A stretch of DNA of 64,000 nt from Limnohabitans sp. (GTDB lineage: Bacteria > Pseudomonadota > Gammaproteobacteria > Burkholderiales > Burkholderiaceae_C). The stretch is taken from the NCBI GenBank assembly GCA_009693505.1, contig SHXD01000001.1, positions 1 to 64,000 on the forward strand. The letters are read 5' to 3'. Each line of letters starts with the position of its first letter. Position 1 is the first letter of the stretch. The position numbers and the translations under genes are program-made. The notes under the pieces are model-generated. The model did not search any database. It was not told where the DNA came from and saw nothing but the letters and a program-made list of their open reading frames with translations. Below, piece after piece: positions 41,474 to 52,587 of this stretch.

Positions 41474-42583
41474 ATGACTACAAACGCCACCCCCGACAAT
41501 TTGCACCCAATTCCGCCAGATCAGGACATGCCGCACCGCAAAATCATTCGCGAGTGGCTCAAGCCCTTGTCTGATCGCTCCACCCTGCGCGCCTTTGTTC
41601 TCTTGCTTGTTGACACGGCCTTGTTCATGGGGCTTGTGGCAGGCACCGTGCTGCTCGAATCTGTGTGGCTCAAGCTTTTGTGCGGTTCGGCGGCTGGTTT
41701 TGTCATTGGCCGTTTGTTCATCATTGGCCATGACGCTTGTCACCAAAGCCTCACGCCGCACCGCGAACTGAACAAATGGATTGGCCGTTACGCCTTCTTG
41801 TACTCGCTCACGCCATTCAGCCTGTGGGACACCGGCCACAATGTGGTCCACCACGGCTATACCAACTTAAAAGGTGTCGACTTTGTGTGGACACCACTCA
41901 CGGCTGAAGAATTTGCTGAGCTCGGCCCCGTTGGCCGCTTGATGCAATACCTCTACCGCAGTGGCTGGGCCCCAGGTTTGTATTACCTTGTTGAAATTTG
42001 GTGGAAGCGCGAGTTCTTCCCGAACAAAACGCACATGCCTACACGCCGTCCGATTTTCTTTAAAGACAGCTTGTTGGTCACAGTGTTTGGCATTTTGTGG
42101 ATGGGTGTAGTGGGCTATGCAGCTGTCGCCACAGGTCAATCTGTATGGCTCACCTTGCTAATGGGCGTCTTTGTGCCCTTCTTGTTTTGGAACACCATGA
42201 TTGGTTTCGTTGTGTATGTTCACCACACCCATGTGCGGGTGTCTTGGCACAACGACAAATCGGCATGGACCAAAGCTCAGCCCTTCGTATCCACCACCGT
42301 ACACCTCACTTTTCCCATGAAGATTGGCAACATGGTGCACCACATCATGGAGCACACCGCGCACCATGTGGACATGAGCATTCCGCTTTATCGCTTGAAA
42401 AAAGCACAGGCCAAGTTAGAAGAAATGCTGCCAGGTCGCATCATTGTTCAACCCTTCTCTTGGGGCTGGTATTTCAAAACAGCCAAGGCTTGCAAACTGT
42501 ACGACTTCACCCGCGAATGCTGGACCGATTTTCAGGGCCACATGACAAGCCCTGTGCGCGGCAATTTGCCTGCCAAGCCCTAA
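41474..42583 (+). CDS. Membrane fatty acid desaturase
   Basis: This is a 369-residue integral-membrane di-iron desaturase. The three histidine boxes are IGHDACHQS (about residue 90), GHNVVHHGYTN (about 120) and MVHHIMEHTAHHVDM (about 290). Hydrophobic pairs lie before box 1 and between boxes 2 and 3. It introduces a double bond in membrane-lipid acyl chains, probably using ferredoxin or cytochrome electrons. It stands alone between MmgE/PrpD copy 2 and pgk and has its own terminator. The 290 bp upstream show no obvious feature. Confidence 0.92.
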   Translation: MTTNATPDNLHPIPPDQDMPHRKIIREWLKPLSDRSTLRAFVLLLVDTALFMGLVAGTVLLESVWLKLLCGSAAGFVIGRLFIIGHDACHQSLTPHRELNKWIGRYAFLYSLTPFSLWDTGHNVVHHGYTNLKGVDFVWTPLTAEEFAELGPVGRLMQYLYRSGWAPGLYYLVEIWWKREFFPNKTHMPTRRPIFFKDSLLVTVFGILWMGVVGYAAVATGQSVWLTLLMGVFVPFLFWNTMIGFVVYVHHTHVRVSWHNDKSAWTKAQPFVSTTVHLTFPMKIGNMVHHIMEHTAHHVDMSIPLYRLKKAQAKLEEMLPGRIIVQPFSWGWYFKTAKACKLYDFTRECWTDFQGHMTSPVRGNLPAKP

Positions 42584-42619
42584 GCCTTTTCAACTCGGCC
42601 TGAAGGTCGATTCAGATGC

Positions 42620-42648
42620 AAAAAAGCGCTTCTCACGAAGCGTTTTTT
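42620..42648. terminator. Bidirectional terminator between desaturase and pgk
   Basis: AAAAAAG, CGCTTC, loop TCAC, GAAGCG and TTTTTT form a hairpin flanked by A and T runs, usable in both directions between the two convergent genes. Confidence 0.9.
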
Positions 42649-43838
42649 CATTGTGCTCGGCGCAACAAAATCTCAAAGGCTGGCAATGTTTTGCCTTCCA
42701 AGATTTCTAAGAACGCACCGCCACCGGTGGAGATGTAACCCACTTTTTTTTCAATGCCGTACTTGGCAATGGCCGCCAAGGTGTCGCCACCACCGGCAAT
42801 GCTGAAGGCTTTAGATGCGGCAATGGCGTGTGCAATCACGCGCGTGCCATTTTCAAATGCAGCAAATTCAAAAACCCCCACAGGACCGTTCCACACAATG
42901 GTGCCGGCCGCTTTAAGTTGCGCTGCCAATTTAGCGGCTGTCTCGGGGCCAATGTCCAAAATCAAATCGTCATCGGCCACTTCTGTGGCCTTCTTCACAG
43001 TGGCCACGGCATCTGCTGAAAAAGTTTTGGCTGTGACCACATCAGTGGGAATGGGCACTTCGGCACCGCGTGCTTTCATGATGTCTATCACCGCTTTGGC
43101 CTCTGCCAGCAAGTCAGGCTCTGCCAAGCTTTTGCCAATGTTCAAGCCAGCCGCCAACATGAAGGTGTTGGCAATGCCACCGCCCACAATGAGTTGGTCC
43201 ACTTTGTCGGCCAAGCTCTTCAAAATGGTCAGTTTGGTAGACACTTTGCTGCCGCCCACAATGGCGGCCAAGGGACGCGCAGGGTGCGCCAGTGCTTTGG
43301 TGATGGCGTCAATTTCAGCAGCCAACAAAGGGCCTGCGCACGCCACTTTGGCGTACTCAGCAATGCCATAGGTGGTGCCTTCTGCGCGGTGCGCTGTACC
43401 AAAGGCATCGTTCACAAAAATGTCGCACAACGCCGCCATTTTTTGAGCCAGTTCTGGGTTGTTCTTTTTCTCACCCTTGTTCACGCGGCAGTTTTCAAGC
43501 AAGACAACTTGGCCTGCGGCCACTTCAACACCTTCAACCCAATTGGCTTTCAAAGACACATCACGGCCTAGCAGTTCTGCAAGTCGTTTGGCCACTGGTG
43601 CCAAGGAATCTTCCGGCTTGAATTCGCCTTCTGTAGGGCGGCCTAAGTGACTCGTCACCATGACGGCCGCGCCAGCATCGAGGGCCATTTGAATGCAGGG
43701 TAGAGAGGCGCGAATGCGCGTGTCTTCTGTGATGTCGCCGGCATCGTTTTGCGGCACATTCAAATCGGCGCGAATGAAAACTCGCTGGCCTTTGACTTTG
43801 CCTTGTTGGCACAAATCTGAAAAACGAATGACGTTCAT
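42648..43838 (-). CDS. pgk: Phosphoglycerate kinase
   Basis: This glycolytic and gluconeogenic enzyme transfers phosphate between 1,3-bisphosphoglycerate and ADP. It has 396 residues, full length. Motifs: [10 protein letters not shown] at the start, VTSHLGRP, the basic and hinge regions, [10 protein letters not shown] for nucleotide binding and [12 protein letters not shown] near the C-terminus. The start ATG at 43838 is well supported by conservation. It stands as a single gene here, ending at the shared terminator. Confidence 0.97.
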   Translation of the reverse strand: MNVIRFSDLCQQGKVKGQRVFIRADLNVPQNDAGDITEDTRIRASLPCIQMALDAGAAVMVTSHLGRPTEGEFKPEDSLAPVAKRLAELLGRDVSLKANWVEGVEVAAGQVVLLENCRVNKGEKKNNPELAQKMAALCDIFVNDAFGTAHRAEGTTYGIAEYAKVACAGPLLAAEIDAITKALAHPARPLAAIVGGSKVSTKLTILKSLADKVDQLIVGGGIANTFMLAAGLNIGKSLAEPDLLAEAKAVIDIMKARGAEVPIPTDVVTAKTFSADAVATVKKATEVADDDLILDIGPETAAKLAAQLKAAGTIVWNGPVGVFEFAAFENGTRVIAHAIAASKAFSIAGGGDTLAAIAKYGIEKKVGYISTGGGAFLEILEGKTLPAFEILLRRAQ

Positions 43839-43967
43839 GAAAGCTCTCTTGAATGACGAGGAAGGTCCAGAAGCACTTAGAAACTTTTGGAAACAAGCAG
43901 AATTTTAGACCTGCAAACTGGCGGAAACTTACCCGCCGCTTTCGCAACAGTTATGCCGTGCGCTAAA

Positions 43968-44312
43968 TTACCAACCCAGCAGCAAATGCAATGGCAAGTA
44001 GGCCAACATTCCCGCCACAATGGTCAGTAGCACATTGTGGCGCCAGAAATAAACGGCAGCACCCACAGCGGCACCCATCCACCTGGCATCCATCCAGTTG
44101 TGCAAAACCTCTCCCTGCTGCATTAGGATCTCGGGCAAGACCACCGCTGCCATGGCCGCGATGGGTGCATATTGCAAACCGCGCTGTGCCCAGTCGGGCA
44201 AGGCCCATTCCTCGCTTGAAAAGAAAAAGAAACTGCGCGTGACAATGGTGACGCCCGTCAAACCCGCGATTACGGCCAAAGTCCAAAAATCGGTCCCCTC
44301 AAAAAAGCTCAT
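43968..44312 (-). CDS. azlD: AzlD-family branched-chain amino acid export subunit
   Basis: This is a 114-residue membrane protein with four hydrophobic segments, the small partner of AzlC in a two-component exporter of branched-chain amino acids and related compounds. Its ATG overlaps the azlC stop (ATGA). The assignment is by size, topology and linkage. Confidence 0.88.
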   Translation of the reverse strand: MSFFEGTDFWTLAVIAGLTGVTIVTRSFFFFSSEEWALPDWAQRGLQYAPIAAMAAVVLPEILMQQGEVLHNWMDARWMGAAVGAAVYFWRHNVLLTIVAGMLAYLPLHLLLGW

Positions 44313-45043
44313 GCAGCTTGTCCTTCACGCTTTTTTTGAAAACGCTCCAGACTCATGCTCAAGACAACAGCAACGCCAATGGCCATGACGATGTTCAATT
44401 TCAAAGGCAAGTGGTACGCAGCAATGGCGGTGGCAGCGGCCACGCTTGCCGCAAAAATTCGCATGCGCGTGCTGGCCAATGAGCACAAGATACCCACCAA
44501 ACACAAGGTGCCCGCAAAGCCCAAGCCCCAAGAAGGAGGAATCATGTTGGCCAAAAAAATACCGGCGAAACTGGCCACGACCCAACTCATCCACATCATG
44601 AAAGTGTTACCAGCAAGAGAGGCCGCTTGCGTCAATTGATCTGCAGGGTCTTCGCTTGGAATAGCAAATCGCCGCGTGAACAACACATAACTGATGTCGG
44701 CGGTGAGATAACCGTGCACCATTCTTTCAAGGCGTGGCAAATGCATGAGGTATTTGCGCAGATGCAAACTGAACACCATGAAGCGCAAGTTCACACAAAA
44801 GCCTGTGGCCAAAATGACCCAGGCAGGCGCTCCGGCCACGATCAAAGGCAAGGCCGCCAACTGAGAGCTGCCCGCATACACAAACAGCGTCATGGCAATG
44901 GCCTCAACCACACTCAAACCAGAATTCACCATGGCCACGCCCGTCATCAAGCCCCATGCAGCAAGGCCTGGCGCTTGCGGTGCCAAGTCACGCACAGCTT
45001 CCATGAAGGCGGGGTGACGGTAATTTTCAGCTTTGAAAAACAT
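44309..45043 (-). CDS. azlC: AzlC-family branched-chain amino acid exporter
   Basis: This is a membrane protein of 244 residues with the family start [32 protein letters not shown] and the segment [16 protein letters not shown] chose the ATG at 45043 with AGGTGG upstream; the track start at 45139 lies well inside fmt. The first 17 bp overlap the end of fmt. It forms the exporter with azlD. Confidence 0.88.
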   Translation of the reverse strand: MFFKAENYRHPAFMEAVRDLAPQAPGLAAWGLMTGVAMVNSGLSVVEAIAMTLFVYAGSSQLAALPLIVAGAPAWVILATGFCVNLRFMVFSLHLRKYLMHLPRLERMVHGYLTADISYVLFTRRFAIPSEDPADQLTQAASLAGNTFMMWMSWVVASFAGIFLANMIPPSWGLGFAGTLCLVGILCSLASTRMRIFAASVAAATAIAAYHLPLKLNIVMAIGVAVVLSMSLERFQKKREGQAA

Positions 45044-45989
45044 CGCCCACCTGAGCTTTGAAGCTGCGAACAAAGTCTGTTGTTGATTGGCGTTTGCCGC
45101 CCGCCTTTTGCAATTGCGTGAGGCATAGAACGCCTTCACCGCAAGCCACTCTCAGGCCTTCTTCTTGCACACTGAGCAAAGTACCAGGCGCTTTGTGATG
45201 AGAAGTTTCGAGCGGGATTGGCTCAGCATGCGCTTGCCAAACCTTGATCACTTCGTCGCCCCATTGCACTGTCATGCCTGGAAATGGGTCAAACGCCAGC
45301 ACGCGTTGGGCCAACACTTGCGCCGATTGTGTCCAATCGATGGCGGCTTCTGTTTTTTCAATTTTGTGCGCGTAAGTCACACCCTCAATAGGCTGCTTCA
45401 CAGGTTTGAAGTGGCCAACTAGCGAGAGTGCCGTCACAATCATTCGCGCGCCCATCTCGGCCAAAGTGTCATGCAAACTGGCCGTGGTGTCTTGCGCACT
45501 GATTGGGCACCTTTCTTCAAGCAACATGTCACCCGTATCTAGTCCTGCATCCATTTGCATGATGGTCACACCGGTTTGAGCATCGCCGGCTTCAATGGCG
45601 CGGTGGATGGGCGCAGCACCTCGCCATCTGGGCAGCAGTGAGGCGTGAATATTCAGACAGCCATAGCGGGGCGCATCAAGGACCCACTGCGGCAAGATCA
45701 AGCCATAGGCCGCAACCACCACGACGTCGGCTTGCAGATTTGAAATGAAGGCTTGGGCCGCGAGCGCTTCATCGGGATACTTGCCATCCAATTTCAGACT
45801 GTGCGGCTGAACAACTGTCAGTCCTTTTGACAATGCAAATTGCTTTACAGCAGAAGCTTGAAGCTTCATGCCCCTTCCCGCAGGCCTGTCAGGTTGTGTC
45901 AAAACCCCCACGATGTCATGTCCTGCCGCATGCAGTGCTGTCAATGCGCTGCGAGCAAATTCGGGCGTGCCCGCAAAAATCACGCGCAT
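45027..45989 (-). CDS. fmt: Methionyl-tRNA formyltransferase
   Basis: This enzyme formylates initiator Met-tRNA with 10-formyltetrahydrofolate. It has 320 residues with the N-terminal Rossmann catalytic domain ([12 protein letters not shown]), the active-site [13 protein letters not shown], and the C-terminal OB-like domain. It is downstream of def with a 21-bp gap, the common def-fmt pair of bacteria. Confidence 0.97.
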   Translation of the reverse strand: MRVIFAGTPEFARSALTALHAAGHDIVGVLTQPDRPAGRGMKLQASAVKQFALSKGLTVVQPHSLKLDGKYPDEALAAQAFISNLQADVVVVAAYGLILPQWVLDAPRYGCLNIHASLLPRWRGAAPIHRAIEAGDAQTGVTIMQMDAGLDTGDMLLEERCPISAQDTTASLHDTLAEMGARMIVTALSLVGHFKPVKQPIEGVTYAHKIEKTEAAIDWTQSAQVLAQRVLAFDPFPGMTVQWGDEVIKVWQAHAEPIPLETSHHKAPGTLLSVQEEGLRVACGEGVLCLTQLQKAGGKRQSTTDFVRSFKAQVGDVFQS

Positions 45990-46010
45990 AGAAATTCTTT
46001 CAATGTAGGT

Positions 46011-46517
46011 TTAAGCGTCTTCTTTTTGGGCTTTAAGCATTTTGGTCTTGATGCGATTGCGTTTGAGCGGCGACAAGTACTCCACAAAAACCTTGCCCAT
46101 CAAATGATCCAACTCGTGTTGCACGCACACAGCCATCAGGCCTTCAGCTTCAAGCTCGCGAACTTGGCCGTGTTCATCGGCCGCTTTGACCTTGACAGCC
46201 ACAGCGCGCTCAACCCCATCGTAAATGCCAGGCACAGACAAGCAACCCTCTTCGCTCTTGACGCGCTCTTCACTGAACCAAGTGATTTCTGGATTGATCA
46301 ACACCGTGGCCTGGTTACGCTCTTCAGACGTGTCCAACACCACCAAGCGCTGGTGCACATCGACTTGCGTTGCCGCCAAGCCTACGCCTTGTGCCTCGTA
46401 CATGGTCTCGAGCATGTCCGCCACAAGCTTGCGCAACTTGTCGTCGAACGCCGTGACGGGCGTTGCCACCTTGTGCAGGCGGGGGTCTGGGTAGCAAAGA
46501 ATGTTTAAAAGTGCCAT
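46011..46517 (-). CDS. def: Peptide deformylase
   Basis: This metalloenzyme removes the N-formyl group from nascent proteins. It has 168 residues and all three motifs: [14 protein letters not shown] and QHELDHLMG (HExxH). It forms an operon with fmt, divergent from dprA across 115 bp that should hold both promoters. Confidence 0.97.
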   Translation of the reverse strand: MALLNILCYPDPRLHKVATPVTAFDDKLRKLVADMLETMYEAQGVGLAATQVDVHQRLVVLDTSEERNQATVLINPEITWFSEERVKSEEGCLSVPGIYDGVERAVAVKVKAADEHGQVRELEAEGLMAVCVQHELDHLMGKVFVEYLSPLKRNRIKTKMLKAQKEDA

Positions 46518-46632
46518 GGTGATTTATTTAGCAATACCTCTATTTTCGCCAATTTGAAGAAGCCTTGCCCAATTGACGAATCGTACCCAAAATCGGCCTC
46601 CCCCAATCTGCGGGGCACTGTTTAGGAAAAAA

Positions 46633-47853
46633 ATGATTTCGTCTAGAGAAAGTCTAAAGGCTTGGCTGCGTTTGAGCCTGACGCCTGGTGTTGGCAATGT
46701 CACAGCGCGCGCCTTGCTTTTGAGGTTTGGCTTGCCAGAGGCCGTCTTTGAACAAAGCACTTCCGAGCTGCAAACAATTGTAAGCAGCGCCATTGGCCAG
46801 CAGCTTCGCCTCATTCCCCTCGGCTTAGAAGACGCATTAGAGACCACTTGGGAATGGCTCCAGACGCAGGCTGATCTCGGCACGTCCAAGGTCGCGCACA
46901 AGCGCCTTCTCACCTTGGCCGATAGCGACTATCCAAGTAGCCTCATGCTCACTCCCGACCCACCTGTTCTGCTGTATGTATTAGGTCAAACTCAGCACCT
47001 GCACTTGCTCAGCCCACCCGCCCACCAAGCGCCACGTGCAATGGCCGTGGTGGGCAGCAGAAATCCCACGCCACAAGGCCGTTTGAATGCACACGACTTT
47101 GCCGTCCATCTGGCACAAGCGGGTCTCACGGTGGTTTCTGGCTTGGCCCTGGGCGTAGACACAGCCGCGCACCAAGGCGCTTTAAAAGGTGGCAGCCCGC
47201 ATCATCCCTTGCACACGGTGGCGGTGGTAGGAACCGGCTTAGACCGCGTCTATCCGCATCAAAATCATGCCTTGGCCTTAAAGATTGCGGCGCATGGCTT
47301 GTTGATCAGCGAATACCCATTGAACACGCCGCCCATCACATCCAATTTCCCACAACGCAATCGGTTGATCGCTGGCTTGTCTCAGGGCTGCTTGGTGGTC
47401 GAAGCCGCAGCGCGTTCTGGTTCTTTGATTACCGCCAAGCAAGCCCTGGACTTGGGCAAAGAGGTGTTTGCCATACCCGGCTCCATTCACACCACCGTCT
47501 CTAAAGGGTGTCATGACCTCATCAAGCAAGGCGCCAAGTTGGTCGACTGTGCACAAGATATTTTGGAAGAGTTGAGAGACCTGCCCGCTGTTGATTGGCA
47601 CACCGCGCCTGCACCTGACTTCTTAAACCCACCTAGGGCGCACGAACCTTTGTTAGAAAATGAACAGATTGGCACGTCAACTTTGAGGGTGCTTGACTAT
47701 TTGGGACAAGACCCTGTTGGCCTAGATGAGTTGCAACTGCGAAGTGGCTTAAGCACCTCTCAGTTGCAAGCTGAATTGTTTCAATTGGAATTGAACGGGG
47801 CACTAGGCCGTTTGCAAGGCGGCCTTTACCAAAAGCTTAGCCCACGTCGTTAA
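46633..47853 (+). CDS. dprA: DNA-processing protein DprA
   Basis: This protein loads RecA on single-stranded DNA entering during natural transformation. It has 406 residues. It starts with a SAM-like helical domain (LKAWLRLSLTPGVGN), then the Rossmann domain with VVGSRNPTPQG, SGLALGVDTAAHQGAL and NRLIAGLSQG, and ends in a winged-helix DML1-type domain. The ATG at 46633 follows AGGAAAAAA; the track start at 46573 is a TTG. Confidence 0.95.
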   Translation: MISSRESLKAWLRLSLTPGVGNVTARALLLRFGLPEAVFEQSTSELQTIVSSAIGQQLRLIPLGLEDALETTWEWLQTQADLGTSKVAHKRLLTLADSDYPSSLMLTPDPPVLLYVLGQTQHLHLLSPPAHQAPRAMAVVGSRNPTPQGRLNAHDFAVHLAQAGLTVVSGLALGVDTAAHQGALKGGSPHHPLHTVAVVGTGLDRVYPHQNHALALKIAAHGLLISEYPLNTPPITSNFPQRNRLIAGLSQGCLVVEAAARSGSLITAKQALDLGKEVFAIPGSIHTTVSKGCHDLIKQGAKLVDCAQDILEELRDLPAVDWHTAPAPDFLNPPRAHEPLLENEQIGTSTLRVLDYLGQDPVGLDELQLRSGLSTSQLQAELFQLELNGALGRLQGGLYQKLSPRR

Positions 47854-47888
47854 CTCTTCTCCTTAACCCTCTTCCTAAACCTTCTTGT

Positions 47889-48842
47889 TTAAACTACGGC
47901 ACCAGAGTTGGGGTCGTCTGGGTCTTCGTCTTTTTTCGGTGGCGCTTTGATCAAGTCTTCGCGCTGAATGCCCAACCACATGGCAATGGCCGCCGCCACA
48001 AACACGGAAGAATAAATGCCAAACAAAATACCGATGGTCAGCGCCATGGCAAAGTAGTGCAAAGTTTCACCGCCAAACAACAACATGGAGAGCACCATGA
48101 TTTGCGTTGAGCCATGCGTGATGATGGTTCGACTGATGGTGGAGGTGATGGCATTGTCAATGATTTCCACTGTACTCATCTTGCGATAACGCCGGAAGTT
48201 CTCGCGAATTCGGTCAAAGATCACCACCGACTCGTTCACCGAATAACCTAGCACCGCCAGTACCGCGGCCAACACCGCCAAGGAGAATTCCCACTGAAAG
48301 TAGGCAAAAAAGCCCAAGATGATAATGACGTCGTGCAAATTGGCAATGATGGCCGCCACCGAGAATTTCCATTCGAAGCGCACTGCCAAATACAGCATGA
48401 TGCCAATCACCACAAAAGCCAAAGCTTTCAGACCGTCAGTCGCCAACTCTTCACCCACTTGAGGGCCCACATATTCTGTGCGGCGCATGGTGGCTTCTGC
48501 GTTTTGCGCTTTCAATGCTTCCATGAGTTTGTCACTTTGCTGAGCAGAACTAACGCCCTTTTGCGCAGGCAAACGAATCATCACATCCCGCGCTGTGCCA
48601 AAGTTTTGCACTTGTACATCGGTGTAGCCTAAGCTAGAGACCACGCCGCGCACCTGTGTAAGGTCGGCAGGTTGGCTGTAGCTCACTTCCATGACGGTGC
48701 CGCCCGTAAATTCCACCGACAAATGCAAACCACGGCTGAACAAAAAGAACACCGCTAGCAAAAAAGTGGCCAAGGAGATCACGTTGAAGATCAACGCATT
48801 CTTCATAAATGGGATGTCTTTGCGGATTTTGAAAAATTCCAT
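47889..48842 (-). CDS. secF: Protein translocase subunit SecF
   Basis: This inner-membrane accessory protein uses the proton gradient to assist Sec export. It has 317 residues, with the N-terminal RKDIPFMKNALIFNVISL, the periplasmic P4 region (FTGGTVMEVSYSQP) and the RND-like block VLGYSVNESVVIFDRIREN. It lies 14 bp after secD and forms the complex SecDF-YajC. Confidence 0.97.
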   Translation of the reverse strand: MEFFKIRKDIPFMKNALIFNVISLATFLLAVFFLFSRGLHLSVEFTGGTVMEVSYSQPADLTQVRGVVSSLGYTDVQVQNFGTARDVMIRLPAQKGVSSAQQSDKLMEALKAQNAEATMRRTEYVGPQVGEELATDGLKALAFVVIGIMLYLAVRFEWKFSVAAIIANLHDVIIILGFFAYFQWEFSLAVLAAVLAVLGYSVNESVVIFDRIRENFRRYRKMSTVEIIDNAITSTISRTIITHGSTQIMVLSMLLFGGETLHYFAMALTIGILFGIYSSVFVAAAIAMWLGIQREDLIKAPPKKDEDPDDPNSGAVV

Positions 48843-48856
48843 GATGCTGCTCCGCT

Positions 48857-50749
48857 TTATGCTTTGTCGTCGGTTGTTGCAGGCAGTGCAGACCCGTCAG
48901 GTCGCCAGACTGTACCGATAGACACCGACTTGAGTTTCTTCTGACGGCCATACCAAAGATTGACCAAGCCGCGTGAGAAAAACACCGCAGAGAACATGCT
49001 GGTCAAAATGCCCAAACAGTGCACCACCGCAAAGCCGCGCACGGGGCCAGAACCAAATGCCAACAAAGCCACACCTGCAATCAGGGTGGTGATGTTGGAG
49101 TCAAAAATGGTGGCCCAAGCACGGTCGTACCCGTTGTGAATGGCCGCTTGAGGCGAAGCACCCAAACGCAACTCTTCACGCACACGTTCATTGATCAACA
49201 CGTTGGAGTCAATGGCCATGCCCAGCGCCAAGGCCATGGCGGCCATGCCAGGCAAGGTGAGGGTGGCTTGCAACATCGACAGAACCGCCACCAACAACAA
49301 CAAGTTGAAGCCCAGTGCAATGCTAGAGAAAAGACCAAACACCATGTAATAAATGCTCATGAAAGCAACAATCACCAAGAAGCCCCAAATGACGCTGTTG
49401 AAACCTTTGGCAATGTTTTCAGCACCTAAACTTGGGCCAATGGTGCGCTCTTCAATGATTTCCATCGGCGCGGCCAAGGAACCTGCGCGCAACAGCAGCG
49501 CCGTGTCGTTGGCTTCGCTGGTGGTCATGCGGCCAGAAATTTGAACGCGGCCGCCACCAATTTCTGAGCGGATGACAGGGGCTGTCACCACTTCGCCTTT
49601 GCCTTTTTCAAACAGCAAGATGGCCATGCGCTTGCCCACGTTTTCGCGGGTGACATCTTTAAAGATACGTGCGCCTTTGCCATCCAATGACAAGTTCACA
49701 ACCGGCTCTTGTGTTTGACCATCAAAGCCTGGTTGTGCATCGGTCAGGTTGTCGCCCGTCAGAATGACCTGCTTTTTCACAATCACCGGCTGGCCGTTAC
49801 GCTCTAAGTAACGCTCAGAGCCAAAGGGCACCAAACCATTGGTTTGCTCTGCAGAACGCGCCTCGCTGCTCTCGTCGACCAAGCGGACTTCCAAAGTGGC
49901 TGTACGACCCAAAATATCTTTGGCCTTGGCCGTGTCTTGCACGCCAGGCAGTTGCACCACAATGCGATCAAGGCCTTGCTGTTGAATGACAGGTTCGGCC
50001 ACACCCAGTTCGTTGATTCGGTTGTGCAAGGTGGTGATGTTTTGCTTCAAGGCCTGTTCTTGAACGCGGCGCGCAGCGTCAGGTTTGACATTGGCCGTGA
50101 TTTTGAACTCGCTGCCTTCGGCCGCATCACCGACTTGCAAGTCGGCAAACTGATCAGCCAAGACACGGCGTGCGGCATCCAATTGCGCTTGATCGCGCAC
50201 TTTGATTTCAATGCTTTGGCCGTTGCGTGTGATGCCACCATGGCGGACATCTTTTTCACGCAATGTGGTGCGAATGTCACCTGCCAATGAATCGGTTTTT
50301 TGCGACAACGCGGCTTTCATGTCAACTTGCAACATGAAGTGAACACCACCACGCAAGTCCAATCCCAAGTACATGGGTGAAGCGTGCAAAGCGGTCAACC
50401 ACGAGGGTGACCGCGACAACAAATTCAAAGCCACCACATAGCCGTTGTCTGCGCCTTCTGGAATCAAGGCTTTTTGAATAGCGTCTTTGGCTTTGAGTTG
50501 TTGCTCAGTGGTTTCAAAGCGAGCTTTGATGGAAGTCCCTTCCAGCGTAACGGCTGCATAAGGCACATTGGCTGCCTTGAGAGCCTCTTCCACACGCGCC
50601 AAAGTGGCCGCGTCCACCTTCGAGCTCATCTTGGAAGACGAAACCTGAACCGCAGGTGCTTCACCAAAAAAGTTAGGCAAGGTGTAGACCACGCCCAACA
50701 ACAAAGCGATCACAATGATCGCAAATTTCCACACCGGATAACGGTTCAT
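48857..50749 (-). CDS. secD: Protein translocase subunit SecD
   Basis: This protein has 630 residues: MNRYPVWKFAIIVIALLLG as the first membrane segment, YLGLDLRGGVHFMLQVD, a large periplasmic domain, and a C-terminal RND-like block (GMAIDSNVLINERVREELRLG). It pairs with SecF downstream, and yajC precedes it with a gap of 79 bp. Confidence 0.97.
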   Translation of the reverse strand: MNRYPVWKFAIIVIALLLGVVYTLPNFFGEAPAVQVSSSKMSSKVDAATLARVEEALKAANVPYAAVTLEGTSIKARFETTEQQLKAKDAIQKALIPEGADNGYVVALNLLSRSPSWLTALHASPMYLGLDLRGGVHFMLQVDMKAALSQKTDSLAGDIRTTLREKDVRHGGITRNGQSIEIKVRDQAQLDAARRVLADQFADLQVGDAAEGSEFKITANVKPDAARRVQEQALKQNITTLHNRINELGVAEPVIQQQGLDRIVVQLPGVQDTAKAKDILGRTATLEVRLVDESSEARSAEQTNGLVPFGSERYLERNGQPVIVKKQVILTGDNLTDAQPGFDGQTQEPVVNLSLDGKGARIFKDVTRENVGKRMAILLFEKGKGEVVTAPVIRSEIGGGRVQISGRMTTSEANDTALLLRAGSLAAPMEIIEERTIGPSLGAENIAKGFNSVIWGFLVIVAFMSIYYMVFGLFSSIALGFNLLLLVAVLSMLQATLTLPGMAAMALALGMAIDSNVLINERVREELRLGASPQAAIHNGYDRAWATIFDSNITTLIAGVALLAFGSGPVRGFAVVHCLGILTSMFSAVFFSRGLVNLWYGRQKKLKSVSIGTVWRPDGSALPATTDDKA

Positions 50750-50828
50750 GATGGCGGCCGCTTCAAAGAAGAGAAAAGAGCAACAAGCAAATTCCCCTGC
50801 ACATTCAATGCTCAGGGTTGTTTTGCAA

Positions 50829-51161
50829 TTACTTCATTGAGCCCTTGGGCAAAACTTGAACCACAGCAGAACGTTGCATTTGAACTTCAACGCCATTGGC
50901 AATCTCAATGTTCAAATAGCCGTCGCCTAATTTGCTGACTTTGCCCAAGAAGCCACCGGCTGTCACGATTTCGTCGCCTTTGGCGAGCGCATCAATCATG
51001 GTTTTGTGTTCTTTTTGTTTTTTCATTTGGGGGCGAATCATGACGAAATACAACACCACAAACATCAAGAGCAAGGGCAACATGCTCATTAAAGAAGATT
51101 GCAGGTCGCCACCCGATGCAGCTGCTGGGGCGGTTTGGGCAAAAGCGGATGAAATGAACAT
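50829..51161 (-). CDS. yajC: Preprotein translocase subunit YajC
   Basis: This is a 110-residue single-span membrane protein of the Sec accessory complex. One hydrophobic helix (SMLPLLLMFVVLYFVMIRPQMKKQKEHK) is followed by the KGDEIVTAGGFLGKV domain. It is the first gene of the yajC-secD-secF operon and divergent from the nitrile hydratase genes. Confidence 0.95.
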   Translation of the reverse strand: MFISSAFAQTAPAAASGGDLQSSLMSMLPLLLMFVVLYFVMIRPQMKKQKEHKTMIDALAKGDEIVTAGGFLGKVSKLGDGYLNIEIANGVEVQMQRSAVVQVLPKGSMK

Positions 51162-51291
51162 CGACGAACTCCACGAATAAATTTAAGGTAATTCCCAAAA
51201 ATCGGCTTGTAACCGGCTTTTCAGGCCAACCTCCGATTGTATGCGGGGCTATGATGGCATTCAAAGACCTTGTCCAACTCGGGAGACGACC

Positions 51292-51897
51292 ATGACCAGC
51301 CATTCTCATGACCACGATCACGACCATTCCACCTTAAGTGAAATGGACGTCAGAGTTCGCGCCTTGGAAGCCCTGCTCACCCAAAAAGGGTACATCGACC
51401 CTGCCGGCATCGACCGCATCATTGAGACTTACGAAAACGAAGTTGGCCCTCACAATGGCGCCCAAGTGGTGGCCAAAGCTTGGGCCGAGCCCGACTTCAA
51501 AGCTTGGCTGCTTCAGGACGCTACCGCCGCCATCGCCTCTTTAGGCTTCACAGGCCGTCAAGGGGAGCACATGGTTGCGGTAGAAAACACCACCGACCAA
51601 CACAACATGGTGGTTTGCACCCTTTGCAGTTGTTACCCCTGGCCCGTTTTAGGCTTACCGCCCGTTTGGTACAAAAGCGCCGCCTACCGTTCTCGCGCAG
51701 TCCTTGAGCCGCGCAAGGTATTGGCCGACTTTGGGGTTGTCTTACCCGAAAGCACCCACATTCGCGTTTGGGACTCCACTGCCGAAGTTCGGTATTTGGT
51801 CTTGCCCAAACGCCCCGCTGGAACAGACAATTTGTCGCAAACAGCCCTGGCTGCTTTGGTCACGCGCGACGCCATGATCGGGACGGCACTGATATGA
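51292..51897 (+). CDS. nthA: Nitrile hydratase alpha subunit, cobalt type
   Basis: This is the metal-binding subunit of nitrile hydratase, which converts nitriles to amides. It has 201 residues. The metal site reads VCTLCSCY (Cys109, Cys112, Ser113, Cys114); the Thr after the first Cys is the mark of the Co(III) type, where Fe types have Ser. The N-terminus is histidine-rich ([11 protein letters not shown]) and could hold metal. I chose ATG 51292; the track start extends upstream. The beta subunit follows with an ATGA overlap. Confidence 0.93.
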   Translation: MTSHSHDHDHDHSTLSEMDVRVRALEALLTQKGYIDPAGIDRIIETYENEVGPHNGAQVVAKAWAEPDFKAWLLQDATAAIASLGFTGRQGEHMVAVENTTDQHNMVVCTLCSCYPWPVLGLPPVWYKSAAYRSRAVLEPRKVLADFGVVLPESTHIRVWDSTAEVRYLVLPKRPAGTDNLSQTALAALVTRDAMIGTALI

Positions 51898-52568
51898 ACG
51901 GCGTTCACGACATGGGTGGCCAGCAAGGTTTTGGCCCCGTTCTTTTAGAAGAAGCTGAGTCTTTGTTCCACGCCAACTGGGAAAGTCGGGCCATGGCCAT
52001 GATTGTGGCCATGGGCGCCAGTGGCCAATGGAACATTGACCTGAGCCGCTCTGCCCGAGAGTCATTGCCACCCGCTGCCTATTTGTCCAGCACCTACTAC
52101 GAAATTTGGATTCGGGGGCTGGAAAAACTCTTGTTAGAACGCGGCATGGTGACGCAGGCAGAGCTTGAAGCAGGTCAGCTCATCACGCCGCCCGTCAAGG
52201 TCAACAAAGTGCTCACGCGTGACACCGTCGACGCAGCCTTGAAAGCGGGCACCCCCACCGAGCGCCCCATCGCTCAGCCCGCCTTGTTCAAATTGGGCCA
52301 AAAAGTACGCGCGCTCAATATGCATCCACAAGGGCACACCCGTTTACCGCGTTATGTGCGCGGCCATGTGGGCACCATCGTCAGCTTGCACGGCGGTCAT
52401 GTGATGCCTGACCAGCACACCCTTCGCGCATTGCCGCCCTTCAACGTAGCCGTTGAGTGGCTCTACACCGTGGTATTTGATGGGCCGACTTTGTGGGGTA
52501 CGGGCAGTGACCCCAACGTGGAGGTGACTGTGGACGCATGGGAATCTTATTTAGAAGCCGCACACTGA
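51894..52568 (+). CDS. nthB: Nitrile hydratase beta subunit
   Basis: This is a 224-residue partner subunit with the typical start [16 protein letters not shown] and the C-terminal SH3-like domain ([21 protein letters not shown]). The true start is the ATG at 51894 overlapping the alpha stop, not the track start at 51768 inside the alpha gene. Confidence 0.95.
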   Translation: MNGVHDMGGQQGFGPVLLEEAESLFHANWESRAMAMIVAMGASGQWNIDLSRSARESLPPAAYLSSTYYEIWIRGLEKLLLERGMVTQAELEAGQLITPPVKVNKVLTRDTVDAALKAGTPTERPIAQPALFKLGQKVRALNMHPQGHTRLPRYVRGHVGTIVSLHGGHVMPDQHTLRALPPFNVAVEWLYTVVFDGPTLWGTGSDPNVEVTVDAWESYLEAAH

Positions 52569-52587
52569 TTTGTTCTCAAGCACAGCC